Below, piece after piece: positions 22,014 through 34,445 of a stretch of 64,000 nucleotides of DNA; positions within the stretch are counted from its first letter, which is position 1; each line of letters begins with the position of its first letter. Origin of the DNA: Coprinus comatus (Eukaryota; Basidiomycota; Agaricomycetes; Agaricales; Agaricaceae); contig JAWPGT010000035.1 in NCBI GenBank assembly GCA_034638255.1, positions 183,417 through 247,416 of the forward strand. The letters run 5' to 3'. The notes under the pieces were generated by a model. The model was not told where the DNA came from. It saw nothing but the letters and a program-made list of their open reading frames with translations, and searched no databases. Both the position numbers and the translations under genes were made by a program.

Positions 22014-24779
22014 CTACAAATATTCAGGTGGGGGTGTTACTGATGGAAGATACAACGAAGGCTGGGGTGCTGAATAAACTTTGAATTCAGGGTGTTCAGG
22101 CCATATTTTGGAGGGGTGACGGAGTGGCAGGAAGTAGAAAGCTGCTATGAATGATGCTTGTGCTTCCTTGCTGTCTATGATACAGATCACGCTCTTTTCG
22201 CGACAACCGAAGAATGTGAATTTGAAGTTTTTGTCATTCATCCTGGACAGGCGAGCAATGTGAGCTAGATCCAACACAACACAAACATGACTTCGTACCC
22301 TTCCGAATAATATTTCTTGATGTTATTGACTACTCGAATCAGGTTATCACAAACATCCTTTTTATCATTCTTCAGTAGGGCTCCAAAGGGCTTCCCTTCA
22401 AAGGGGAACAACTGAGTGGGAATTGCATCAATATTATCTTTGAATACAGTTATCATCTTTTGAAGAAGTTGTATGTGGATAACATCAGCAGTGTCGAAGT
22501 CAGGATCATCTTCCTTCAACCTCCTTTCAAGATCTTCCCAGGTACGTTGCGCCTTTAACAACACCCCTCCCCACTTTTCTGAATCTTTATTTTCGCAGTA
22601 CAGACGCGCATGTTGGAGGTACGCTAATTTGTTAAAGTCGAAATTGTCCATATCCTGTTCTGAGGCGAATTTGAGGAAAATAAGAAATGCATCCAATACA
22701 ATGCGTTGCAGCCCTTTCTTTCAGTTTTAGAAGCAATTTTACACCGGAAAGCACTAGCAATATACCTTCGAGAACTGGGTCCCTACGAACAATTCCTCTT
22801 GATCTCGAAAGTCGCATGCGCAACGTATCGGAGTTGAGTATATTCAAGGCATTTTGTTGAATGACTGGTGTAATTTGTTCGGCATTATAGTGGAAGCGCT
22901 GGTTTAATGTAGAATCCTTGAGGAAATCGGGGAACGAGGTATGGTAAAAGTGAAGATGGGCGGGATCATGCAAAGAGATCCTTATTCGACGATTTGAAGA
23001 ACAGAATGCAGATTCCCTGTAGCACTGTTAAATCTTCCTTTGTTCAACCCAATTAAATTGACGAAGCAATCAGTTGTCGATGAGAGAACTCCACTGTCCT
23101 TAAGACATTGGTGTGAGTGCAGTACAACTTCAATGCAAGGAGTGTATTATCGATAGCATCTTTAGGGATTTCTTCAAGAATTTCGTTGTACAATTTGTAG
23201 AGGAGCTCTAATGGATTCCTTGAGTCATTTCCCTTCTCGTTTGACTTATCTAGCATGCGTATAGGTGTCCATTGGGGTCCGGGCGATTATCATCATCGAT
23301 GAATCGTATAATAGTGGAAGAGAAAGCGAACAGCCCCGAAGATGCTTTGACAATCTTCTCGAGTCGTTCATCGCCCGGCCATTCCTCATCTACGGCATCC
23401 GAAAACTTCTCCTGAATACGTTCAAATTCCGATGTAATATACCACTCTGCATCTGCTTCGGCCTCGGAAGAATTTACTTCAAGCTCTTCAGTCCAACACA
23501 GCTCCTGAACATCCTCTTTGTCTAGAAGGCGCTTGAGATGCCGTTCTGGTCTACTGCAGATCATCCATACCACGGGAAGCTGGTTCCCCACGGAGCGAAC
23601 TGCCTGTATCACAAGATCTGCTAGTTGACATTGATTATCCTTTCCTTTGCATTCATCTAATCCATCCAACACAACCAACAGTTTCTCCGTCGTTTGTATG
23701 AGACGAAGGGGTTTGATAATTAGTTCCTCAAATTGAACTTTGAAGTTGGCGGTTAAGAGCTGCGAATCTTTAGCCAAGGCCATCGAGACTCTTGTTCTAT
23801 AGGCTTTTTGGGTTACCGCCAGTCGATGTGCGATTGTAGGAAAAACAGTATTTGGGTCATTACGATTGTTGGGTCTGGAGAAGAAGAATGTGCCTCCGAG
23901 GATACCTCTCTCCTTGGCACGTTCTGCAAGGGTCTGGGCAAATGCAGATTTTCCAACACCAGCAGCTCCATATAGCCAGTACACCTGTTTCTCTCGATCT
24001 GAATCATGCAACCACTCCAATGCCGATGACAATAACTTCTGGCGGGTTCCTGGATGGCATTGAGGAGGGGGGAAACGAGCGCCAGCATTGAGCTCTGCAT
24101 CTGGATTTGAGTATTGTGAAAGCAGTTGAAGTGCTAAATTTATATATACAGACCATTACTACAAACCCGACCCTCAGTAGTACACATTTAGAACCCACCT
24201 GCCAGATTATGTTGACCGGCGTTATTGTTATCTCCACTAATAGAAGTGTGTGTTGACTTGTCAACTACTGAATAGGTACCGCCCTTCATGATGATCGTAT
24301 TGTGCGGTACAGACGGTAACATTCCTATTGCCAATTGCAATCCCTCAAAGTTAGTTTTCTTTGCCCTTGCATTTAGAAAGGAGTACTACATGACGCACCA
24401 GAAACTACTTGAAGCTGCTGAGTAGTAAGAATTGTGGTGCTAGGCGATCGAAGACTTCGGCTAATAATCCTTTCTATATTCTGTGGTTGAAGCTTCGACT
24501 CAGGAGGCTGATAAGTAATTGGTTCGACTATTAATCCAATCATTAGCATTATTAAGTCACAATATGCTAGTGCGTGCTTACTCGACGGTAAAGATGTGTC
24601 TTCAGATTGCTTTATTATTGCAGGTTGTAGGTCGTATTCACTAGTAACTGTTAATAAAAGCATCAACATCATGATATTCTATAGGCCCCACCAATGATAT
24701 GCTTACCACGAGAAGTTGTCAGGCCTGATCCAGATATCTCCTCTGAAGATTGCCCTACTAGGTGTTCTGGAGACCGCAT
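22014..24779 (-). CDS. NACHT-domain NTPase; N-terminal 425 codons intact, downstream part frameshifted
   Basis: Exons 24707-24779, 24582-24647, 24399-24527, 24199-24324 and 23250-24133 join in frame. They give a short variable N-terminus, a linker (GGTYSVVDKSTHTSISGD), the motif FPPPQCHPGTRQ and a NACHT NTPase. The NTPase has Walker A YGAAGVGKSAFAQ, Walker B LLVVLDGLDEC and sensor-like WMICSRPERHL. The frame then stops at 23250. Family-typical sequence continues in other frames: NPLELLYKLYNEIL (23053-23256), LIGLNKGRFNSATGNLHSVL (about 22990-23060), and SLHDPAHLHFYHTSFPDFLKD then an acidic helical tail (22265-22973). That makes at least three frameshifts, so the product is either a truncated NACHT protein or nothing. 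Basidiomycete NACHT proteins are NLR-like, with roles in self/non-self recognition proposed. Confidence 0.75.
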
Positions 24780-25476
24780 AACATTGTTGTCGTTCTTCGG
24801 CTCTTGTTCAGAGACACAGCCACATCTTCAGCTCGAATCGTTGTTTTCGAATCGGTTATTGGTGAACTTACTAGTCTTCGCTTTCTAGTAGCCTACTGAA
24901 AAATACTTACTAGAGGGCATGGGTACTGAGTACGAAGGGGTTGACCAGGGATTGAATATTGTGCGTCACCTATACACCACTACTTTTGTACAAAACAAAC
25001 AGGGCCGTGGGAAAGACATATTTTCCTTATTGCTCTGGTAAAAATGGTCTTTTCAACAAACTAAGTACTTCTATGTAGTGAAGAGCTGTGCCTTGCTTCT
25101 GTTGATTGGCGCTGGATGATTTATGTCAGGTGCAACATGTGCCATCCCTATGTCTGAACTTAAGCCTGAGGCCTGAGTAGCAGCTGAGTAAGACTCTTCT
25201 CGTTGAATTGTATTAAATGAAAGTTGAAATTTTATATCATCTACCTGAAAGTCTGTATTTTCAACTTTCAACTTTCTTGCAACATCGTGTTGCTCGTGAG
25301 AAATCAGGAGTTGTAGTTAAACCAAGATCGAACCCACTGCGTCCAATAGTCCCTTCTTCAATCTACAACTGAATAGCGGCGGTAGAGTGAGAGTTCAGTG
25401 ATTATACACCAATGGGTTTGACACAAATCATTGATACGAAAGAGAATCAATATTACATATACAACTCAAAATATAC
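24780..25476. other. Intergenic, no gene seen
   Basis: Upstream of the NACHT gene and downstream of the ankyrin gene, both reading leftward. A 66-codon minus frame at 25071-25271 has no recognisable feature. The NACHT promoter should lie in the left part. Confidence 0.45.
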
Positions 25477-28400
25477 TTACTCATTTTCATCATCTTTGAT
25501 ATACTGATACACCATCCCTTGAGTTATCTCCTTGACATCATCGCCTTCCTCTTCTTCGAATCCCTCCTTGTCATCAACCTTGACCTTTACCATGTTCACA
25601 ATTTCCAAATCGTTTCCACCGATATTTGAACATCCTTCAAATGAATCAATTTCCGATCTCCTTCTTTACCTACGACTGCCTTCGCCATAGTCTCATACGT
25701 AGCGATGAAATTTTCATAGTCTGTATAATCTTTGAAGCTAACGTTCCTCTCATTTTTATCCTCTTCCTCTTTTTTCAATTCTTCAGCCTTAATCTCCACA
25801 ATCCTGTCTTCGGTAAACGAGATAAATCTCTCAAACACCTCAGCCAATTTCTCCCCTATCTTAATTGTTCCCTCTCCTGTGAGCTTCTTGTACGTCTCAA
25901 TCAATTTCTCCAACCTCTTGCTTTTCTCCTTACACCCAATATCCCTTCCATTATAGGTTTTAACGGAATACATCTGGAGGCGTTGAGGACTTCGACTTGA
26001 TGACTGATGTACACTGTTAATCGATGGTTCTTGAGCACGTTTCTCCGCATCCTCGAATGGTGTCTTTCCAACGCCATTTTCAAGAAATAACCCTTCATTC
26101 GGCAGCTTCTCAATTAGTGCCTCTACAATCATACTATAGCCTAGGCGGACTGCATTATGAAGGGGTGTAAACCCATGAGCATCGTATTTGAGGAGTTGAT
26201 TTTGAGTGTAATTAATGATGAGCTTGACCGAGCGTATGTGAGATTTCTTGACGGCAATGTGTAGAGGCTACGAATGAGTTTGTACCATCAGCAGTCTTTT
26301 CTCACTGAAGTCTGACTAATTTTTGCTTACTGTATCCAGTGCCAGTTTCGATTTCTGGGCTAGTAACTGTTCATTAACTTCACGCGGGAGAGTCTCAAGC
26401 AAGAATTCTACGGCGTTCCCATTATTCTCGTTGCAAAGCCAATGGTAAATGTTCCATCTAACTGGCGGATCAGAATAAACATTTCGATCCGTAAAATTAT
26501 GCATACCTTTTAGCACTATCGCACTCGATAACTGATACATCAATCTTCAGTAAAGCTTCGAACATGTCCACTTGACAGTTCCCCATCGCCGCAGCAATCA
26601 ACAAAGCATTATATCCCAAGAATTTTATCCTATAATTATCGACCTTCAGAAATTGGGTCAGTTGAATGAAGATATGAAAACTCACTTCTGATCAACAGCA
26701 AGACCCATCACCTGCGGAGCCTTCGCAAATAACAGAGATACTATATCCGCTTTCCCGCCAATCACCGCAGCAGTCAAAGGTGACTCTCCAACCGGGCTAA
26801 TGCACCATCCCAACCACTCACTCAAATTCTTGTCTAAATTCTTTGAATACCTCAACCATTCTGCCTTCGCCCCAGTTCCATTCGTTGCAAATTCCTTATA
26901 GGCTTCTAGTGGGTCTTCAGATGAAAGATACTCCACAATTGACTTCGCTCCTGCTTTAATCGCTTTCCAAAGAATAGGAATGGAATTTTTTTGAGGAATA
27001 TCATTGTTGGGATCTCCTTTACGCGCTAGGTCTGCCCTTTTCTTTCCATGAATATTGAGACCCAAGTACATTCTGCTCTGATCATTAATAACAATAGAAA
27101 TATTGTCATCAGAGGTCTTCCGAATGGTATCAACATCAATTCCATATCCTGTGCGCCTGATCAATTCGTTCAAGAACTTGTGATTATCTTGAGCCAATAT
27201 CGCATCGAACATGGTCTCCTCCGCCTCTAATTTTTGACGTCTACTTCTTGCAGAATTCTCATGAAGACTAAACAGATGAGTGAAAGTTTCAAGATCATTA
27301 TCTTTGATAGATTTAACGATCAAGGTGTGAGAACCGTTTCGTTCGTCCTCCGACGCATAATTGATTGCTCTTGCCAACAGTGTAGAAGGATGGACATCTG
27401 TAATGACCTTGATATTCTTGGCAATGTCAATGAAGTTGGACGGCCGTTGACGAGCTTCAACAGTGTGATCTGAGCAATCAGAAGCGCCATCATCAGAGTC
27501 AACGTCATCCACTGTGATACCGGTCAGCGTTACATTACAAAAGAAAAGAGAATCACACCGACCAAGATCGAACAAGCGTGCACGGATTCTGTCCTGTTCC
27601 TGATCGTTGCGTTCGTTCTTGTACTGAGCAGCCGCAATACCCATGATAAGCCTGGCGGTGCTCCATTGTTTATTGACAATTGCGGCGTATAACGGTGTCA
27701 GACCTTCGAAAGACACAATATAAGTACATATTCATACTCTCACTGGTCTAATGCGATTGTAAAAACACACACCGTAAAGAGGCTCGTCTTTGTTGAATAT
27801 ATCGAGTATAGTGATTCGGAGGGGTACGACTTTTTTGTCGGTCCTAGAGGTATTAGGTGGAGGAATACACAAACTCTCAATCTTCGCATTATCCCCAGAA
27901 AACGCCGCTTCAAATAATTCTTCATACAGACTGTTCTGTTCTGTTTGAGTATATTCGACCCGCCAAGCAACTTCGTTCAGGAATTGATATCTCGGTTTGG
28001 GATTCGATGAATCATCAGCAGTTTTTGCACGATTATATGGTGGATTCCCGGTTTTCTCTCCATATAACTCTTCCCAAGTTTTCGCACCCTTCGATTCCAA
28101 GACATTCTTAACGTTTGTGAAGAATTTCTTCCTTTTCTCGTATTCCAGGAGCGTATCTTTCCCTGTCTTTGTTTTATGTTTAATCATGCCCTTCTTCAAA
28201 TCCCACTTGTGAACCATGCTCGCCATAGTTTCGCGATATCCGGCTATATATTCGTTCCATGTCTTGAATTTAGTTGTAGGAGTAGTAATAGGTGAAGAAG
28301 ATTGTTGCTCAGAAGTCTTCTCGAGCTCGTCCAATTTCTCCTTTTCTTCTTTGATACATTGATCAAGCGTTTCCAATGCCCACTTCAACCACTCTAAAAT

Positions 28401-31400
28401 AGTCAATTGTTCCGTGACTCTCGCGTGGCGAGACAATCCATCAAAGGTTCCGACATTAATCTCCGCACCAACCTCCACAAGCGTGTTAACAATTTCGTCG
28501 TCAGCAGCCAAGGCGGTCTCTACGGGACGGAACATCGTTTTCGACCAATCATCAATACCATATCCCCAAATTGACCCATTAAAATTATCCCCACTTTAGC
28601 GAACCGATGATGAGTCTGCATACATTAATAACAAATTAATACATAACATACCTAGTAGTCTTCACCCTAATGACATCTTTACTTTCAGGATTGATTTTGC
28701 ATCCATGAGCGAGTAGCGTCAACAAAGCCGAATGATTCTTGATCGCGATTGCAGATATAATTGGGAATCGAGAATTTCCTGTCGACATCAGTGGTGTATC
28801 AACAGCCACCTTAGCACCAGGATCCTTCCTCATAAATAAATCAAGAATCTTCGATCGACCAGTAAATATTGCTTGATGGAAAGTTGTCATCAAACCCTCC
28901 TTGTCATTGGCGATCGATGAAGTAGCACCTGCTTCCAAAAGTCGGTCCGCAATTTCAACAGCAATGTCTTCATCTGGGCGTACAAGTGTGAAAACAAGAG
29001 GATAGAATGAGAGACGATTTTTGTGTCGGTTACCACCCGCAGCTGTAACAGCCGGTTTGTTCACGTCGGCACCATACTTGATAAGAAGGTCGACGGTTTG
29101 GCGAGTGGAATACAAAATTGCATAGCAAATGGGTGTGAGACCTTGATCCCAATCTCCAGCATCAATATCGAGAACGTCAGGTTCATCTCCTTCATCCTCA
29201 GGTACTTCTCCATCTTGAGCTTGTGCATCTGGTCCTTCTCCAGTTCCACTTCCATCAGAATCATCAGAATCGTCTTCACATTGATCATAGTCATCACTTC
29301 CGTCGTGTTCATCATCATCATTACCACCATCATCATCAACCTGCATTGAATCTACTCCTACTACTTTTCCATCATTATCATCGGAACTCCAGTCATCGGC
29401 AGACGAAGGTCTTTCTGTCTCAGTATCCGTGGTTGTATTAGGCGGTCCATCAACGTCCATATCCTGGTCTTTACCCTCCTCTCCCTTCTTAGCAGCTTCC
29501 TTGTTTTCTTCGCTCTTTTTCATCATCTTCTCAATTAGGTCATTCAACCCATACTGAACCGTCAAATGCAATGCAGTCCTCCCATCCGCAAGCCTGGAAA
29601 TCATTCTACACCCAGCCTCGATCAAATCCCAAGCAATATCTTCATCCTTACACAAAATCGCGACATGTAAACTTGTCCTTCCAACATGATCTCTATAACT
29701 CAAATCCAAAGTTCCTTCTTGTTCTTTAAGAATTTGTTGAACGAGATGTCTATCATGAGCAGCGATAGCTTGGAATAGTTTGTCGATGGGACGCATATAA
29801 ACTTGTTCTGACCATTCACCATCATCAATTGGGTTAAACGACCCGGAAAGACTTTGTCGGCCGGGATTTTCTTCAATAAATGAAATACGACCTCGTACAT
29901 ATTTTTCGTCTTCTTGAGTTTGAAGGGTACGTTCGTCATTATCAACAGGTGTAGGACAATTCTATGAGTCCATTATATGCATTAATGTACTGATGGTGAA
30001 CAGTTTTGAGCGGGATGGGACTTACTTCACAACAATCTTCTATACATTCTTCAATAGTGCCGAAAAATGCAGGATGCCGATGAAGTCTTCTTCCTTTATT
30101 CTTTGGGTTGAAAGTAGAGTTCATACCCAAGTCCTAGCAAAAATGAAAACAGTAATATAAACACAATTTCCTGTATCAATTTATATTTAGCACTCACAGT
30201 TTGATAAACCAACTTTTCAATCCTACGTGCGTCCCATCCAGGACCATAAGGAATATGTAGCGATGCGACATCATAGTCATTCATTTCGAATAGATCACCA
30301 ATATCAGCCTTCAATCTCCCTTGTGGGGACGTTTTCCGCGGTCTTCTGGTCGAAGAAGTGCATATGGTCTTCCACGAAGGTTTCGACGAGCGTCCAAGAA
30401 CTCGTAACGTGCATTCGCGCTAAAAATCTTCTCCAGCACAAGAAGACGTGCAAGACCTTCAATCTTTATGATCGAGCGCTCATATATCTGTGCATATATG
30501 AAGCTTTTGATAAGATAATGCGATAACCATTAAAACTCACGGTAGGGTCTATATCGCCACGCCTAAGGTTAGGTATGTAAATTTCGAAGCCACGTCGTGA
30601 ATATTTTGCAAGGCGAACTTCATACGATGGCGAACGTCTGGTGACATCAACCGTGTTGGCTTGGCGCATCATAGCTACGATAGCACGTGGATTGGCCCAG
30701 ACACGCTCCCCTGAATCAATAAATAATTAAAGGAAAACCAACAACAATAGTGAATATGATACGTACCATCATATGCACAACATGGGGCGTCGATATCAAA
30801 TCCAGCAAGAATTTCTGCGGGGGATTCATACAATCGTAAAACAATTTGGACGGAACGATAAGGATATTGGGCTGGAGGGGGTTCAGTCAGACATAACGGA
30901 AAATTAGAAGGAAAAGAAAGCATACAATGAATGGAGATAGTGTGTTTGGTCCGAATACAAGTGACATCCCAAGGAACGGAGTCTCTCACTGCTTCGTATA
31001 TTTGTACAATCTTCTTTTCTGCCTACAATACCTGTGAGTAGGGAGTTGGTTGCTTTACAGAGGTACATACTTGTTCTGAAGTCAATCCCCATAAAAACAA
31101 ATCCACGTCTGAAGTCGGGTATGCCTTGGAATGGATACCATTTCCTAATTGCCCTTTTACTCTTCTTATACTCCTTTCCCAATGGTAAAAGAGCAGAAAG
31201 AACACTACCGCCTGCCGCTACAACATTATCCCAAGGCCCTTTCCCGCCTTTGCTGACTCCAAACAACTGGCTCAAACTTCCTCCGTAAATATACTCCAAT
31301 TCTTCTTAAACTCTTCCAAATCCTCAGTCATACACAATTCTCCTTCTTTCCGTCTTTGATCTTCCTTCAACGCCATAGCATATTTTCCTTCCAAATCATC

Positions 31401-31679
31401 TTGATCTTGAATTTCGACATTTGTGGTGGTGTCCAACGTAGATTTGATGACTCTTGCTCTGGTCTTCCGAATACATTCTGTACCTTCACCGAACACGTCC
31501 ACGAGGCCAGCATAGGGATCAGTCAACGTCTTGTGATTCTTCTCTTGCGCAAATAGTTTCCTCAATTCTTGTTCTTCATCAAGAGAGACCTGGAGAACCT
31601 CGTCTAAGTTGGCACTAGGGCCTTCTGGGATCTTAGAAATCCGTTCGAGAAACGCCTTTCCAATCTTCGAGTGTGCCAT
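25477..31679 (-). pseudogene. Large ankyrin-repeat protein with nucleotidyltransferase-like N-terminal region; four single-base frameshifts
   Basis: The gene starts at 31679 (MAHSKIGKAFLERISK) and runs through about ten exons. The N-terminal domain carries DNVVAAGGSVLSALLP followed by AYPTSDVDLFLWGLT. This GGS plus D-x-D pattern recalls nucleotidyltransferase folds. It is followed by SVQIVLRLYESPAEILAGFDIDAPCCAYDG and RSPSYEVRLAKYS. Ankyrin repeats follow in several groups (DHVGRTSLHVAI, DGRTALHLTVQYG, GLTPLYAAIVNKQ, HGFTPLHNAVRLG) with an acidic insert near 29150-29450 and a Lys/Glu-rich tail. The ankyrin family is recognisably conserved in Agaricomycetes. Reading must change frame near 31296, 31134, 30315 and 25610, each by one base, while the rest (about 4.5 kb of exon) is open and introns are well formed. 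Either a recent pseudogene or uncorrected assembly indels. Confidence 0.8.
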
Positions 31680-32320
31680 TGGTGTGGTTACGGTGGTGTT
31701 GATCAAAAAAGCAAAAAGCAATCGATGGTCAGTAAGATAGAAGTCAAAGCAACCCTACAAATACACCTCTGCTTTATATACTATTACCTACTCCATATCA
31801 CGTATCGAGGAGGCTCACATGAGCCAATTGGATTCGTTATTGTGCCGTTGTCACACCAAGTCAATCGACTCCTATATCCGGTCCCGCCAACGACCAAAAG
31901 AGGCAATCCCGCCGTTATTTTGATCCAGCGGCCCCGCCACGGGTACACGCGGACATCGTGTTAGGATCCTTAAGAACCCATATCCCATGTTGACTACACC
32001 GCCAATAAGTATTATTAGAAACCGGTCTGTGCGTATGACAGTTTATGTACATGTAGCACTAGAGAAGTCGATGCGTCGTGATGCCTGGATTAATATGCGT
32101 CGAAAACGTAATATTCTGAATGAAGAGGCTAGACCATCACCCATACAAGAAGCCATGGATCCTTGGGGTAGGGTTTCAAAGCGAAGGGATTCAAGGCGGT
32201 AGATGATTTAGTGGAGAGCAACGATATATACATACATTAGGTACAGCCATTTCCCACGGTCACTAGATCCCTGGGTTTGAACTCAACAATTCGCTCATTT
32301 CCATTCCTTACCATGTATCT
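31680..32320. other. Intergenic, no gene seen
   Basis: Divergent intergenic region between the ankyrin gene and the F-box pseudogene. The frame at 31987-32202 is rich in Arg and Met and has no recognisable homology; I do not accept it as a gene. Confidence 0.45.
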
Positions 32321-33043
32321 ATGGTATCACTAGTTTTGACTGAGTATAATTATAGTTCTATACAATCTTCCAGCCACAACCACACAAGTCCAACTGCCTC
32401 AGAAGATATCACGGAAACACGCCTAAATTTTCAGAACAAGGACAACTTCTTGCGTTCGAAACAAGCTCCCCTCTTACAGTACCTCAACGCTATGCAATCT
32501 CCAGCTCATTCTATTCCACCAGAAATTATTTTTCGTATCTTCACGCTCCACATCAATGCCACAAACATTGACCAAGCCTGCGCAAGTATGCATGAAACTA
32601 AGAATCGGAATCGCTACCGTTATCTCTACTCTGCTTTGAAACTTAGTGCTATTCCTACGTACTGGCGTAATGTTTCTCACTCGATTCCTCAATTATGGAC
32701 TCCGCTTTATATGGAACTTTGATACTGTCTAGACGTGAATGAAAAGGTCACATTTTTGCGGTTCCATCTCAAACGTGCTGGAAGCCATCCCCACTCCTTG
32801 GCTTTCGATCTAAACGATAGTTCAAATGGACTCGGAAGCGAAGATTACTATAACAAAGCTGCTAATATCAAGGCTACATTGGATTCTGCTCTTCGGGGAT
32901 ATTCCACGCAGATCGAGGCTTCGGAATTGAATGGCCTAAGTAGAAGTACATGGTTACTGGAACTCACTCAAGATCTGGGTTTTCCACAACTCCACTCCTT
33001 GGTAATCTCAAATGCCCGTCATCTTATCCAGGAGGCAGTCTAG
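32321..33043 (+). pseudogene. F-box gene copy with in-frame TGA and missing 3' half
   Basis: Residue-by-residue similarity to the gene at 4683-6338 is obvious: SIPPEIIFRIFTLH for the F-box, LSAIPTYWRNVSHSIPQLW, then DLNDSS and the LVIS segment. At 32720-32722 a TGA replaces the Cys codon of the paralogue (MELC against MEL-stop). The same frame then continues with YCLDVNEKVTFLRF up to a second stop at 33041-33043. The LRR-like second half is absent and is followed directly by a NACHT relic. A truncated 133-residue F-box fragment could still be translated. Confidence 0.85.
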
Positions 33044-33299
33044 TGCTCAGCGCCCAGAGACGACTCTCCCATCCATTGGTACTCCGGTAGCCTTTTTTGG
33101 AAGAAAAAAACCTGATCAAAGACATCTCCAGGATAAATTACTTTCGTCGAAATGCTGCATGTATGATCTAGGTCTCCAATAGAAAAAATCACTAAATATA
33201 ATCCCAAGGAAGACGGTGACTCTCTAAATAATCTTTGGGCTCGGGTAAAAAAAATGTGACTATGTAATAACAAGACAAATGCGATCCTCATACGTGTCT

Positions 33300-34312
33300 A
33301 AATGATATGTGTTGAGGATGTTGATGGTTTGAATTAGAATATTGCAAATCTCCTTTGTATCACGCCTTTGACTGGATTCCGAAGGACTCTCCTTCAAATG
33401 AGAGCACCTCAGAGGCCATCATTGTTGGACATTACATCACATGACATAGTTGTAGATATATAATGTCTTCACCAACGTCAATATAACTTAACCTCGTATC
33501 ATCATCATCTCCAAGAATCTTATAATCATGTCTTCTTTGAATGGAATTACCATCTTTTGAAGAAGTCATATGTCAATGATATCAGTCGTGTCGAGTTCGG
33601 GGATTGTCTTCTTTCAATTTCATTTCCTTTCGAGGTCCTTCCAGTTACATCGTGCTCTTTGCATCACCCCGCTCCACTTTCCTGAATGTAGATCTATTTT
33701 GCTTAGCCGTACGTATTGGAGGTATGCCAACTTGTTAAAGCAGAATGTGTCCGTTTCCTAATAAGTAGCGAATCGGAAGAAGAGATCAATAGATCGGAGG
33801 TACGTTCTTGCATCACTTTGTTTCAAAATTTCACGTTTGGAGCAGTTCTATACCGAAAGCTAGAGATTAGAAACACACCATTATTTTGGCTCATACGAAA
33901 ATCTTCTCTTCTCCTCCAAGAAAGTCTCATGCACATGGTATCGGAGTCGAGTATATTCGGGGCCCTTTGTTGCATTACTGAGATAATGTGTCCTGCGTTG
34001 TAAAGGAGGCGGTGCGCCCGAGAATTCTTGAGGAAATCAGAGAATGAGGTATGGTAAAAGGAAAAAAAAGGGTGAGATTCTCTAAAATGTCCATAGTTTC
34101 AGGGATATTAATAACAGATTCCCTGTAGCAGTGTTATATCTTCCTTTGTTCAATCAAATCAAATGTATGAAATGATTGATCGATAATGGAAGGACTTTGT
34201 TTTCCTGAATCCATCGATAAGAATGCAGTACAAGGCGCGTATCGTCAATAACTTCATCTCCAGAGATCCCTTCAAAAATTTCGATGCACCAAATCTACAG
34301 AGCAACGTGCTA
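33300..34312 (-). pseudogene. Relic of a NACHT gene C-terminal region
   Basis: DNA-level similarity to 22385-23180, in the same orientation and order. ggaggtatgccaacttgtt at 33719 matches ggaggtacgctaatttgtt at 22614. attccctgtagcagtgtta at about 34120 matches the counterpart near 23012. No frame is open over any length and the NACHT domain is not present. This is the third copy of this segment in the window. Confidence 0.7.
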
Positions 34313-34329
34313 TAACATAATGTCATGAC

Positions 34330-34445
34330 CGTCTACCGTCCATACGGCCGTCGACGGGCAAAAAATACGGTACAGTACGATATACTCCGTATACCGTATA
34401 CGGGTGGCCCGTAAACCGCACTATACGGTTACGGGCGGCAGCCCT
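34330..34445. repeat. Cluster of short palindromic CGTATACGG-type repeats
   Basis: Within about 110 bp there are many overlapping copies of tacggt/accgta and cgtatac units in both orientations, for example ccgtataccgtatacggg, cggtacagtacg and actatacggttacggg. The stretch can fold into nested hairpins. It may be the end of a decayed repetitive element; no coding sequence is associated. Confidence 0.6.

Noticed and set aside
31987..32202. Arg-rich 71-codon frame upstream of the F-box pseudogene
   Set aside because: No recognisable feature and located in a divergent promoter region.
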